DNA from: Roseomonas sp. 18066
Lineage (GTDB): Bacteria; Pseudomonadota; Alphaproteobacteria; Acetobacterales; Acetobacteraceae
Direction of reading: 5' to 3'
Assembly (NCBI RefSeq): GCF_902706185.1
Contig: NZ_CACSJM010000031.1
Location: 1-46,458 of the forward strand
Length of the DNA stretch: 46,458 nucleotides
Shown piece after piece: positions 25,277 to 33,544 of the stretch. The position numbers were made by a program, and so were the translations under genes. The notes under the pieces were generated by a model, which worked only from the letters and a program-made list of their open reading frames with translations, had not been told where the DNA came from and ran no database searches. Each line of letters opens with the position of its first letter. The stretch's first letter is position 1.

Positions 25277-26710
25277 ATGTACCAAGACGTTCAGCTGCAT
25301 ATCGACGGCATGTGGCGCGCGGCCAGCGGCGGCCGCACCATCCCCGTGCTGAACCCGGCCACCGAAGAGCAGATCGGCACCGTCCCGCATGCCAGCCAGG
25401 CGGACATGGACGAGGCGCTCGCCGCCGCCGAGCGCGGCTTCGCGGTGTGGAAGAAGGTCTCGGCCTTCGAGCGCTCGAAGCTGATGCGCAAGGCGGCCGA
25501 CCTGCTGCGCTCGCGCGTCGACAGCATCGCCGAGCTGATGACGCTGGAGCAGGGCAAGCCGCTGCCCGAGGCCAAGATGGAAGTCCTGGCCGGCGCCGAT
25601 GTCATCGACTGGTTCGCTGAGGAAGCCCGCCGCGCCTATGGCCGCGTCATCCCGGCCCGCGCCGAGGGCGTGTACCAGCTGGTGGTGAAGGAGCCGGTGG
25701 GCCCGGTCGCCGCCTTCACGCCGTGGAACTTCCCGATCAACCAGGTGGTGCGGAAGCTGTCGGCGGCGCTGGCCACCGGCTGCTCGATCATCGTCAAGGC
25801 GCCGGAGGAGACCCCGGCCTCGCCGGCCGAGCTGATCCGCTGCTTCGTCGATGTCGGCCTGCCGGCCGGCGTGGTCGGGCTGCTGTATGGCGTGCCGGCG
25901 GAGATCTCCTCCTATCTGATCCCGCATCCGACGATCAAGAAGGTGACCTTCACCGGCTCGACCCCGGTGGGCAAGCACCTGGCCGAGCTGTCGGGCAAGC
26001 ACATGAAGCGCGCCACGATGGAGCTCGGCGGCCATGCGCCGGCGATCGTCTTCGAGGATGCCGATGTCGAGCATGCGGCGAAGACGCTGGCGACCAGCAA
26101 GTTCCGCAATGCCGGCCAGGTCTGCGTCTCGCCGACGCGCTTCCTGGTGCATGAGAATGCCTTCGAGCAGTTCGTCGACATCTTCACGCAGCATGCCAAG
26201 TCGCTGAAGGTCGGCAACGGCATGGAGGCCGGCACGCAGATGGGCCCGCTGGCCAATGACCGGCGCATCCCGGCCATGGAGGCGCTGATCGGCGACGCCA
26301 GCCAGAAGGGCGCCGAGATCCGCACCGGCGGCAGCCGCATCGGCAACAAGGGCTATTTCTTCGAGCCGACGGTGATCACCGGCCTGACGCGCGAGATGCG
26401 CGCCATGAACGAGGAGCCCTTCGGCCCGCTGGCGCTGATGGTGCCGTTCAAGGATTTCGACGAGGTCGTCGAGGAGAGCAACCGCCTGCCCTTCGGCCTG
26501 GCCGCCTATGCCTTCACCAGGTCGGCCAAGACCGCGAACGCCATCGCCTCGCAGGTCGAGACCGGCATGATGACGATCAACCATCTCGGCCTGGCGCTGC
26601 CGGAAGTCCCGTTCGGCGGCACCAAGGACAGCGGCTACGGCTCGGAAGGTGGCAGCGAGGCCATCGAGTCCTACCTGATCACCAAGTTCGTGACCCAGGC
26701 TGGTCTCTGA
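25277..26710 (+). CDS. NAD(P)-dependent succinate-semialdehyde dehydrogenase type enzyme
   Basis: A 477-residue aldehyde dehydrogenase closest in style to GabD. The cofactor region contains [20 protein letters not shown] and [14 protein letters not shown], the general base is Glu249 in [14 protein letters not shown], and the nucleophile is Cys283 in [15 protein letters not shown]. The end carries [17 protein letters not shown], usual for this group. The arginine typical of the true SSADH substrate site cannot be confirmed by eye, so other small aldehydes remain possible. A GTG lies directly before the ATG; GAGGAG eight bases upstream supports the ATG. It follows pgk after about 140 bases, in the place where many relatives carry fructose-bisphosphate aldolase. 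Confidence 0.88.
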   Translation: MYQDVQLHIDGMWRAASGGRTIPVLNPATEEQIGTVPHASQADMDEALAAAERGFAVWKKVSAFERSKLMRKAADLLRSRVDSIAELMTLEQGKPLPEAKMEVLAGADVIDWFAEEARRAYGRVIPARAEGVYQLVVKEPVGPVAAFTPWNFPINQVVRKLSAALATGCSIIVKAPEETPASPAELIRCFVDVGLPAGVVGLLYGVPAEISSYLIPHPTIKKVTFTGSTPVGKHLAELSGKHMKRATMELGGHAPAIVFEDADVEHAAKTLATSKFRNAGQVCVSPTRFLVHENAFEQFVDIFTQHAKSLKVGNGMEAGTQMGPLANDRRIPAMEALIGDASQKGAEIRTGGSRIGNKGYFFEPTVITGLTREMRAMNEEPFGPLALMVPFKDFDEVVEESNRLPFGLAAYAFTRSAKTANAIASQVETGMMTINHLGLALPEVPFGGTKDSGYGSEGGSEAIESYLITKFVTQAGL

Positions 26711-26718
26711 GTGCTGGT

Positions 26719-26741
26719 GCTGGGCGACAGCGTCGCCCAGC
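26719..26741 (+). other. Perfect hairpin just after the dehydrogenase stop
   Basis: GCTGGGCGAC-AGC-GTCGCCCAGC is a 10-bp stem with a three-base loop, four bases before the start of the repeat-type terminator. The two hairpins are stacked in tandem. Confidence 0.65.
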
Positions 26742-26745
26742 GCTG

Positions 26746-26795
26746 ACAGAAGGAAGATGGGGGTCCGGGGGAATTCTTTCCCCCGGGCTTTTTTT
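26746..26795. repeat. Hairpin repeat, single copy (terminator between convergent genes)
   Basis: The flank ACAGAAGGAAGATGGGGG is followed by a 9-bp stem CCGGGGGAA / TTCCCCCGG at 26765-26786 and then GC plus TTTTTTT. It terminates the dehydrogenase transcript. The stop codon of the converging CBS-domain gene starts inside the T-run, the same layout as at 10.9 kb. The flank has two A-to-G changes compared with the other copies. Confidence 0.9.
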
Positions 26796-28104
26796 ATGCC
26801 GGGGCTTCCGTCGCCTGTTCCCGGCTGACCAGCACCTTGTCGATCCGCCGCCCGTCCATGTCGACGATCTCGAAGCGCCACCCCGCCCAGACGATCCGGT
26901 CGCCCTCGCGGGGCACGCGCTGCAGCAGCGCCAGCATCAGCCCGGCGACGGTGTGGTAGCTGCCCTCGGCCGGCAGCTCCGGCAGCTCGAGGCGGGCCTT
27001 GAGCTCATCGCTCGGCATCATGCCGTCGAGCAGCAGGGTGCCGTCATGCCGCTCGACGATGGCGCCCGCGGTCGCCGGCGTCGGTGCCGGCCCCAGCTCG
27101 CCGACGATGGCCTCCAGCAGGTCGGAGGCGGTGACGACGCCTTCGAAGCTGCCGTATTCATCCATCACCAGCGCGATGCCCAGCGGATCGGCGCGCAGCC
27201 GTTCCAGCGCATCCATGGCCGAGAGGTTGTCGGGCAGCACCATCGGCTGGCGCAGCACCGGGGCCAGGTCCAGCTTGCCGCCGGCCAGCAGCTGGTTCAG
27301 CAGGTCCTTGGCCGCGACCACGCCGACCACGTTGTCGATGCGGCGGTCGGCCACCACCAGCCGGGTCACCGGCGTGGCGCGCAGGCAGGCGGCGATATCG
27401 GCCTCGGTGGCGGCGCGTTCCAGCCAGTCGACCTCGTTGCGGGGCGTCATCAGGGCGCGGACCGGCTTGTCGGCCAGGCGCAGGACGCGCTCGATCATGT
27501 GGCGCTCCTCCGAATCCAGCGCGCCGGCCTCGACGCCCTCGGCGACGGCGGCCTTGACCTCCTCCTCGGTGATGGTCGCGGCGACCGAGCGCGAGGCGCC
27601 GAGCAGGCCGAGCACCAGCGCCGAGGACCGCGACAGCAGCCAGACCATGGGTGCCGCGATGCGCGACAGCAGCAGCATCGGCGGGGCGACGATGATCGCC
27701 ATCGCCTCCGGGTTGCGCAGCGCCAGCTGCTTCGGCACCAGCTCGCCCAGGATCAGCGAGGCATAGGTGATGGCCAGCACCACCAGGGTCAGCGCCAGCT
27801 CGCTGGCATAGGGCGCCATGCCGGGGATCATCGCCAGGACGCCGGCGAAGCGCTGCGCCAGGCTCTGCCCGGCGAAGGCGCCGGCCAGGACGCCGACCAG
27901 GGTGATGCCCACCTGCACGGTCGGCAGGAAGCGCTGCGGGTCCTCCATCAGGGTGAGCGCGGCCGCGGCGCCGGCGCGGCCCTGGCGCTGCAGCCCGAGC
28001 AGCCGCACCCGGCGGGCGGAGACGATGGCCAGCTCGCTCATGGCGAAGATGCCGTTGAGCAGCACCAGCAGGAGGATCACGGCCAGTTCCAGGGCGATAT
28101 CCAT
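26794..28104 (-). CDS. CNNM/CBS/CorC_HlyC hemolysin-family membrane protein
   Basis: A 436-residue member of the family that includes magnesium/cobalt efflux protein CorC and YtfL/PaeA. An N-terminal CNNM transmembrane domain starts with ELAVILLLVLLNGIFAMSEL and contains GITLVGVLAGAFAGQSLA and ILGELVPKQLALR (residues 1-170). Two CBS domains follow (RALMTPRNEVDWLE around 215, and APVLRQPMVLPDNLSAMDAL to DEYGSFEGVVTASDLLEAIV around 280-340). The C-terminal CorC_HlyC domain ends with VDMDGRRIDKVLVSR. Known relatives move magnesium, cobalt or polyamines. Divergent from the glycosyltransferase-like gene, with about 210 bases between them. Confidence 0.9.
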   Translation of the reverse strand: MDIALELAVILLLVLLNGIFAMSELAIVSARRVRLLGLQRQGRAGAAAALTLMEDPQRFLPTVQVGITLVGVLAGAFAGQSLAQRFAGVLAMIPGMAPYASELALTLVVLAITYASLILGELVPKQLALRNPEAMAIIVAPPMLLLSRIAAPMVWLLSRSSALVLGLLGASRSVAATITEEEVKAAVAEGVEAGALDSEERHMIERVLRLADKPVRALMTPRNEVDWLERAATEADIAACLRATPVTRLVVADRRIDNVVGVVAAKDLLNQLLAGGKLDLAPVLRQPMVLPDNLSAMDALERLRADPLGIALVMDEYGSFEGVVTASDLLEAIVGELGPAPTPATAGAIVERHDGTLLLDGMMPSDELKARLELPELPAEGSYHTVAGLMLALLQRVPREGDRIVWAGWRFEIVDMDGRRIDKVLVSREQATEAPA

Positions 28105-28315
28105 GGCGGCGGCGAGGCTCCTCTCGGTCGTGGGGGGATCGAGGGGGCGTTCTAGGGCCTGGGCCGGCCCCGGTCACGCCCCCAGACCCCGGGGAAGACG
28201 CCAGGCTGAGGCGAATGGCCCCATTCCTGCCATCAAGCGGCCGATCCCCTGCCGCATCGGGCGCCCAGAAGGATCGGGCGGCACAGGGCCGCAACCGATG
28301 CCCGGACCTTATCCG

Positions 28316-29998
28316 ATGAATGCACAGGCTCGCCCCCCGATCGTCAACGAACCCCGCCTGACCGCGGCCGTGCTGCCGCGGCCGCAGGGCGAGGCGGCGC
28401 GTCGGCGACCGGCCGGGCTGCCCGGTGGCAAGCCGGCGCTGCTGGTCGTGCTGCTGCTGCTGGCGCTGGCGCAGTTCGGCGTCTGGCGGGCGGCGGGGGT
28501 CGCGGCGCCGGGCTTCCCGCTGGCCGCCGCCGGGCTGGGGGCGCTGGCCGCCTTCGCCGCGCTGCGCGGCCCGGGCGGCCTGCGGGCCGGCGCCATCATC
28601 GGGCTGTTCCTGCTGGCGCAGGTGCTTTCTTCCCTGTTGATGGCCTCGGCCTGGCACGGGCATGCGGCGCTGCCGGCCCTGCCCTGGCTGATCGCCCAGG
28701 CGGCGGCCAGCCTGCTGCTGCTGCACCGCGCCCGGCTGCTGGCCGATGCGCTGGCGCCGCGCGGCTTCACCCGCCGGGTGCCGGCGCTGGCCGGGCGGCT
28801 GCTGCGGCCGCTGCCGAAGGTTTCCCTGCATCTGCCGGTGGCCGATGCGCCGCTGTCCGCGCTGCGCGCCACGCTGGAGTCGCTGGCCGAGCTCGACCAC
28901 CCGGCGCTGGAGGTGCTGGTGGTCGATGCCAGCGCCTCGCCCGACCATTGGGAGCCGGTGGCCGAGCATGTCGCCCGCCTCGGCCCGCGCTTCCGCTTCT
29001 TCCATATCGGCGCCTGCCCGCAGGCGGCCCGCGGCTTCGCCCTGCGCGAGACCGCCGGGGACGCGCTGCTGGTCGGGCTGGTCGAGCCCGGCACGCTGGT
29101 CGACAGCGACTGGCTGCGCCGCTGCCTGCCGCTGTTCCTGGCGCGGCAAGGCCTGGGCTTCGTCCAGGCCGGCAGCACCGCGCCGACCGCGCATGGCACG
29201 CTCGCCGAGCGGCTGGCCTATGCCGCCGCGCCGCTGGCCTGGCCGCTGCCGCGCCAGGCCGCCAACGAGCAGATGGCGGTGGCGCTGCAGGGCTCGCTGG
29301 CGCTGCTGCGGGTCGATGCGCTGCGCCTGGCCGGTGGCTGGGACCCGGCCGCCCCCGACCAGCCGGCCGAGCTCGGCCTGCGGCTGCTGCGCCAGGGCTG
29401 GGAGGCGCTGGACCTGCCCGAGTCGATGGGCCAGGCCACCCCCCGCGCCGAGGCCGCGCCCGGCCTGCTGCAGCGGCTGGCCCGCCATGCCGACGTGCTG
29501 TTCCGCCCCCGCCATCGCGGGCTGACGCCGGGGCAGCGCCGCCACCTGCTGGCGCCGGCGAATGCGGCGCTGAGCGAGGCGCTGTGGTTGGCGATGGCGC
29601 TGCTCGGCATCGGCGCGACGCTGGGCATGCTGGCCGGGCGGCAGCTGGGCCAGGCGCCGGTGATGCCTTTCGTGCTGGTGGCGCTGCTGCTGCCGCTGGC
29701 GGCGATGCTCCCGGCCCTGCTGCTGGCGCCGCGCGGCCACCGCCTGCTGGCGCTGGGCGCGGCGCTGGCGCTGATGCCGTCCCGCGGCGCCGAGGCCTGG
29801 CGCGTGGCCACCGGCTGGCAGACCCGCCGCGCCCCGGTGCCCTCGGGCAGCCTGGCGCTGATGCTGGGCGTGCTGGCCCTGGCCAGCCTGCCGGTAGCGC
29901 CGCTGTGGAGCGCCGTGCTGCTGGGCTTCGCCCTGCCCGACGCGGCCGGCTGGCTGCTGGGGCGGAAGCTGCGCCCCGCGCCGACCGACTGGAGTTAA
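28316..29998 (+). CDS. Glycosyltransferase family 2-like membrane protein with degenerate active site
   Basis: A 560-residue protein built like a membrane GT2 enzyme: N-terminal transmembrane helices at about residues 41-140, a cytoplasmic GT-A-like domain at about 165-400, and C-terminal helices at about 415-550. The order of motifs can be followed, but each is altered. VLVVDASASPD stands where VLDDS is expected, LVGLVEPGTLVDSDWL replaces the DAD metal motif with VEP, PAELGLRLLRQGWEAL has lost the ED of the acceptor site, and PESMGQATPRAEA shows no QxxRW. It is therefore probably catalytically inactive or strongly changed, and function is unknown. The start follows the ATG of MNAQARPP; an in-frame ATG six codons upstream is also possible. 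It ends inside the stop of the converging Hsp70 gene. Confidence 0.65.
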   Translation: MNAQARPPIVNEPRLTAAVLPRPQGEAARRRPAGLPGGKPALLVVLLLLALAQFGVWRAAGVAAPGFPLAAAGLGALAAFAALRGPGGLRAGAIIGLFLLAQVLSSLLMASAWHGHAALPALPWLIAQAAASLLLLHRARLLADALAPRGFTRRVPALAGRLLRPLPKVSLHLPVADAPLSALRATLESLAELDHPALEVLVVDASASPDHWEPVAEHVARLGPRFRFFHIGACPQAARGFALRETAGDALLVGLVEPGTLVDSDWLRRCLPLFLARQGLGFVQAGSTAPTAHGTLAERLAYAAAPLAWPLPRQAANEQMAVALQGSLALLRVDALRLAGGWDPAAPDQPAELGLRLLRQGWEALDLPESMGQATPRAEAAPGLLQRLARHADVLFRPRHRGLTPGQRRHLLAPANAALSEALWLAMALLGIGATLGMLAGRQLGQAPVMPFVLVALLLPLAAMLPALLLAPRGHRLLALGAALALMPSRGAEAWRVATGWQTRRAPVPSGSLALMLGVLALASLPVAPLWSAVLLGFALPDAAGWLLGRKLRPAPTDWS

Positions 29999-31278
29999 GC
30001 GGCCACCCGCTCCGCCCCAATCAAAGCCAGGCCCTCGGCAACGGAAACAAACTCGCCGCCATGGGCGACGCGCTCGGCGCCGAAGCGGCGCTCGAACAGA
30101 TGGCGGACGGCGGGCACCAGCGAGGTGCCGCCGGTCAGGAAGACCCGGTCCACGGCCTCCGGCCCGACGCCGGCATCGACCAGGGCCTGGTCGACGGCGC
30201 CGGTGATGCGGGTCAGCTCGGGCGTGATCCAGCGCTCGAAATCGGCACGCTGCACCTCCTCCTCCAGCAGGAAGCCGCCGTGCTTGAATCGAAGGACCGC
30301 GCTGTCGGCCTTGGACAGCGCCGCCTTCACGCCGGAGACCGCCTGGTACAGGGCATAGCCGGTCTCGTCCTCGACCAGCTGCATCAGGTGGTGCAGCTTC
30401 TCGGGGTGGTCGGCGGCCCGCGCCACCTCGGCGATCTCGCGCATGGTGCGCGGCGCGCGCATCAGCGACAGCCGGTGCCAGCGGGCGAAGCTGGTGTAGA
30501 AGCTGGGCGGCACCGGCAGCGCGGTGCCCATGACGCGGTAGCTGTCGCCCTTGCCCAGCCGCGGCGAGACCACATTGTCGATGATGCGGTAGTCGAAGGC
30601 GTCGCCGGCGATGCCCAGCCCCGAATGCCCGAGCGCGCGCACCGCCTGGCTGTTGCCGGGCTCGAAGCGGATCAGCGAGAAGTCGGAGGTGCCGCCGCCG
30701 AAATCGCCCACCAGCACATTGGCCGGGGCATCGAGCGTGGCGGCGAAGCGGTGGCCCGCCGCCTCCGGCTCGAGGGCGAAATCCAGCCCGTCCCAGCCGG
30801 CGCCGGCGAAGGCCTTGCGCAGCCGCGTCTCGGCCAGTTCGTCATCGGCGTTGTCGCCGACGAAGCGGACGGGCCGACCGGCGATGACATGGGCATCCCC
30901 CAGCTTGCCCCCGCCGCCGCTGGAGCTCGCCAGCAGCGAGCGCAGGAACAGAGAAATAAGCTCCTCCAGCCCGAAGGCGCGGCCGAAGATGCGGGTCTCG
31001 GAAAAGCTGCGGCTGGCCAGGTAGCTCTTCATCGACATAATCAGCCGGCAGCCCAGCGGATCGTCCAGATAGGCCTCGATCGCCTGCGGCCCGGCGGCAT
31101 GCTGCATCCGGCCGCGCGACGGCCCGGTCTCCTCCGCCCAGAAGCAGAGCAGCGAGCGGAAGGTGTCGACCGCGCGCCCGCCGGTCTCATAGCGGATGCT
31201 GGCCACCTGCCCATCCGCCTGGCGCAGGGCGATGACGCTGTTGGTGGTGCCGAAGTCGATGCCGATGACGTCAGCCAT
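29995..31278 (-). CDS. YegD-type Hsp70 family protein
   Basis: A 427-residue actin-fold ATPase of the Hsp70 superfamily. The phosphate-binding loops are GIDFGTTNSVIAL at residues 6-18 and LVGDFGGGTSDFSLIRF near 200, and the adenosine motif is RVFLTGGTSLVPAVRHLFE near 380. It is shorter than DnaK (about 640 residues) and lacks the whole substrate-binding domain, as usual for YegD. Additional family stretches are LDDPLGCRLIMSMKSYLASR and LDFALEPEAAGHRF. A chaperone-like function is assumed but not established for this subfamily. Its stop and that of the converging gene share the sequence TTAA. Confidence 0.9.
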   Translation of the reverse strand: MADVIGIDFGTTNSVIALRQADGQVASIRYETGGRAVDTFRSLLCFWAEETGPSRGRMQHAAGPQAIEAYLDDPLGCRLIMSMKSYLASRSFSETRIFGRAFGLEELISLFLRSLLASSSGGGGKLGDAHVIAGRPVRFVGDNADDELAETRLRKAFAGAGWDGLDFALEPEAAGHRFAATLDAPANVLVGDFGGGTSDFSLIRFEPGNSQAVRALGHSGLGIAGDAFDYRIIDNVVSPRLGKGDSYRVMGTALPVPPSFYTSFARWHRLSLMRAPRTMREIAEVARAADHPEKLHHLMQLVEDETGYALYQAVSGVKAALSKADSAVLRFKHGGFLLEEEVQRADFERWITPELTRITGAVDQALVDAGVGPEAVDRVFLTGGTSLVPAVRHLFERRFGAERVAHGGEFVSVAEGLALIGAERVAA

Positions 31279-31472
31279 GGGGGCCTGCCTGGACGCGGGT
31301 GGAGAGGACGAACCCGGGGGGGAGCCTCGAAGGGCGCGCGTTAGAGCAGATTGCCGTGAGCATGGGAAGCCATCCGTCCCGCCCGGTCATTAATCACCTA
31401 GTCTGAAACAGGGGTTCGCCTGTCGCGCGAGAAGGGACGGCGTTGATCTCGAAATTTTTATCCCTGTCCAAA

Positions 31473-31501
31473 TTGTGAGATAGCCGCCGCGCGATTTATG
31501 C
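31473..31501 (+). promoter_or_regulatory. Candidate promoter of the small coiled-coil gene
   Basis: TTGTGA, 17 bases, then TTATGC, in the most A/T-rich stretch of this intergenic region, about 55 bases before the start codon. Confidence 0.4.
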
Positions 31502-31502
31502 G

Positions 31503-31517
31503 TTAACAATTCATCAA
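31503..31517 (+). promoter_or_regulatory. Possible CtrA-type box
   Basis: TTAA-N7-TCAA differs by one base from the TTAA-N7-TTAA box bound by the cell-cycle regulator CtrA in alphaproteobacteria. It would overlap the predicted transcription start. A single near match is weak evidence. Confidence 0.25.
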
Positions 31518-31554
31518 CACACCGACCGACCACAGCGAACGAGGCCCCGCATCC

Positions 31555-31833
31555 ATGGACCAGTCCTCGACCCTCCTCGCCTTCCCCCAGGTCCCTGAGG
31601 ACCGCCTGCGCCTCGCCCTGCGCCGGCTCGAGGCCGCGCTGGCCGAGCAGGCCCATGCCGTCGCCGAGTTCCGCAGCAACCTGGGCGCCCTGCGCGAGGC
31701 CACCAGCGACCTGGCCACCCAGGTCAACCACTACAACGACACGCTGGACCGCACCGCCAGCCAGGTCAGCTACGCCCACCAGGCCGCCCGCCGGCTGGAG
31801 CGCACCGCCGACCGCATGGTGTCGATGGGCTGA
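31555..31833 (+). CDS. Small conserved-looking coiled-coil protein, unknown function
   Basis: A 92-residue acidic-to-neutral helical protein. Residues 15-88 form heptad-like repeats (LRLALRRLEAALAEQAHAVA, LREATSDLATQVNHYNDTLD, HQAARRLERTADRM), so a coiled-coil dimer or bundle is likely. There is no signal peptide, membrane segment, cysteine or known motif. Codon usage, with G/C in third positions, fits the neighbours, and the long A/T-rich upstream region with promoter-like hexamers supports a real gene. It precedes the KDPG aldolase gene by 139 bases but is not obviously linked to it. I do not recognise the family. Confidence 0.7.
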   Translation: MDQSSTLLAFPQVPEDRLRLALRRLEAALAEQAHAVAEFRSNLGALREATSDLATQVNHYNDTLDRTASQVSYAHQAARRLERTADRMVSMG

Positions 31834-31972
31834 AGTGAAGACGGGGGGCTGAGGGCGGAGGGCACTGCCCTTTCCCTGAGGCCTCCCCGCCGCTAGCCTG
31901 CCGGCCTCTTCCGGGTGGCGGCGGGCATCATGGCGATGGCCGCGGGTGCCCGTCCTTCAGGATGGAATTGCC

Positions 31973-32605
31973 GTGGCCCCGCATCCGTTGATCGAGACCT
32001 TCCGCGCCGCCCGCATCGTGCCGGTGGTGCGCACCAGCACCGCCGCCCGCGCGGCGACCGCCATCGAGTGGCTGCGCGACGCCGGCATCACCATCTTCGA
32101 GATCACGCTGACCATCCCCGACGCGCTGTCGGTGATCCGTGACGTGGCCAGCGACCCGAAGCTGCTGGTCGGCGCCGGCACCGTGCCGAACGCCGCCGCC
32201 GCCGAGGAATGCATCTCCGCCGGCTCGCGCTTCATCGTCTCGCCCTGGGTCGACCCGGCGCTGGCCGCGCCCTGCCGCGCCTCCGGCGCCTGCCTGATGA
32301 TGGGCGCCCTGACGCCCACCGAAGTGCGCGCCGCCCGCGCCGCCGGCGCCGATGTGGTGAAGATCTTCCCGGCGAGCTCGGCCGGCGGCCCCGGCCATAT
32401 CAAGTCGCTGCGCGCCGTCTTCCCGGATGTGTTCTTCTGCCCGACCGGCGGCGTCGATGCCCGCAACGCCGGCGAGTATATCGCGGCCGGCGCCGCCTTC
32501 GTCGGCATCGGCGGCAAGCTGGTCGACGAGAAGGCGATCGCCGCCGGCGACCGCGAGGCGGTCCAGGCCGCGGCGCGCGAGGCGCTCGGGATCCTGCAGG
32601 CATGA
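31973..32605 (+). CDS. 2-dehydro-3-deoxy-phosphogluconate (KDPG) aldolase family protein
   Basis: A 210-residue class I aldolase of the Eda/DgoA family, splitting KDPG (or its galactonate analogue) into pyruvate and glyceraldehyde 3-phosphate. The Schiff-base lysine is Lys130 in ADVVKIFPAS. Supporting residues are Glu43 in IFEITLTIPDAL and Thr70 in VGAGTVPNA. The arginine that follows the Glu in Escherichia coli Eda (EVTLR) is Thr here, a difference that may shift substrate choice. The end has FCPTGGVDARNAGEYIAAGA. The start is a GTG with AGGA ten bases upstream; a GTG nine codons earlier is possible. It overlaps the kinase gene by four bases, a natural two-step pathway. Confidence 0.9.
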   Translation: MAPHPLIETFRAARIVPVVRTSTAARAATAIEWLRDAGITIFEITLTIPDALSVIRDVASDPKLLVGAGTVPNAAAAEECISAGSRFIVSPWVDPALAAPCRASGACLMMGALTPTEVRAARAAGADVVKIFPASSAGGPGHIKSLRAVFPDVFFCPTGGVDARNAGEYIAAGAAFVGIGGKLVDEKAIAAGDREAVQAAAREALGILQA

Positions 32606-33528
32606 GCCCTGTCGATATCCTCTGCCTCGGCGAGCCGATGCTGGAATTCAACCAGCAGCCAGCCAATGCCGAAGGCCGTGGCCTCTATCTCGAAGGCCAT
32701 GGCGGCGACACCTCCAACGCCGCCATCGCCGCCGCGCGCGCCGGCGCCCGGGCCGGCTACATCACAGCCCTCGGCCGCGATGCCCCCGGCGACAGCTTCA
32801 TGAAGCTCTGGGCCGCCGAAGGCGTCGATGCCAGCACCGTGCAGCGCCGCGCCGACGCCCCCACCGGCATCTACTTCGTGACGCACGGCCCAGACGGCCA
32901 TGCCTTCACCTTCTACCGCGCCGGCAGCGCCGCCTCGCGCATGACGCCCGACGACATGCCGGCGGAGGCCATCCGCCAGGCCCGCATCCTGCACATCTCG
33001 GGCATCAGCCAGGCGATCTCCACCAGCGCGGCCGATGCCTGCTTCCGCGCCATCGAGATCGCCCGCGAGGCCGGCGTCACCGTGTCCTACGACACGAACC
33101 TGCGCCGCTCGCTCTGGCCGCTGCCCCGCGCCCGCGCGACCATCCACGCCGCGCTGCGCATGGCCGACATCGCGCTGCCCAGCTACGACGACGCGACCGC
33201 GCTGACCGGGTTGGAAGACCCCGACGCCATCGCCGACTTCTATCTGGAGATGGCGCCGCAGGTGATCCTGAAGCTGGGCAAGGACGGCGTCATGGTCGCC
33301 GACCGCACCAGCCGCACCACCCTGCCCGGCCGCATCGTCAAGGCGATCGACGCAACCGGCGCCGGCGACACGTTTGCGGGCAACTTCCTGGCCCGCACCA
33401 TCGCCGGCGACACACCCATCGACGCCGCGCGCTACGCCAACGCGGCCGCCGCTCTGGCCACCACGGGATACGGTGCCGTGGCGCCGATGCCGCGGGAAGA
33501 AGCCGTGCGGAAGTTTTTGGAAAGCTGA
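32602..33528 (+). CDS. PfkB-family sugar kinase, probable 2-keto-3-deoxygluconate kinase
   Basis: A 308-residue ribokinase-type kinase. The N-terminal glycine-rich region is GHGGDTSNAAIAAARAGARA near residue 33, the middle has SYDTNLRRSLWP, and the C-terminal signature DATGAGDTFAGNFLARTI carries the catalytic Asp256. KDG kinases make KDPG, which the aldolase encoded four bases upstream splits, so the pair forms the lower part of a hexuronate or Entner-Doudoroff-type route. TGIYFVTHGPDGHAFTFYR resembles the substrate segment of KDG kinases. Substrate specificity (gluconate or galactonate series) is inferred from context. No transporter or dehydratase for such sugars is seen nearby. Confidence 0.87.
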   Translation: MSPVDILCLGEPMLEFNQQPANAEGRGLYLEGHGGDTSNAAIAAARAGARAGYITALGRDAPGDSFMKLWAAEGVDASTVQRRADAPTGIYFVTHGPDGHAFTFYRAGSAASRMTPDDMPAEAIRQARILHISGISQAISTSAADACFRAIEIAREAGVTVSYDTNLRRSLWPLPRARATIHAALRMADIALPSYDDATALTGLEDPDAIADFYLEMAPQVILKLGKDGVMVADRTSRTTLPGRIVKAIDATGAGDTFAGNFLARTIAGDTPIDAARYANAAAALATTGYGAVAPMPREEAVRKFLES

Positions 33529-33544
33529 AGAGAAGGGCTTGGTA

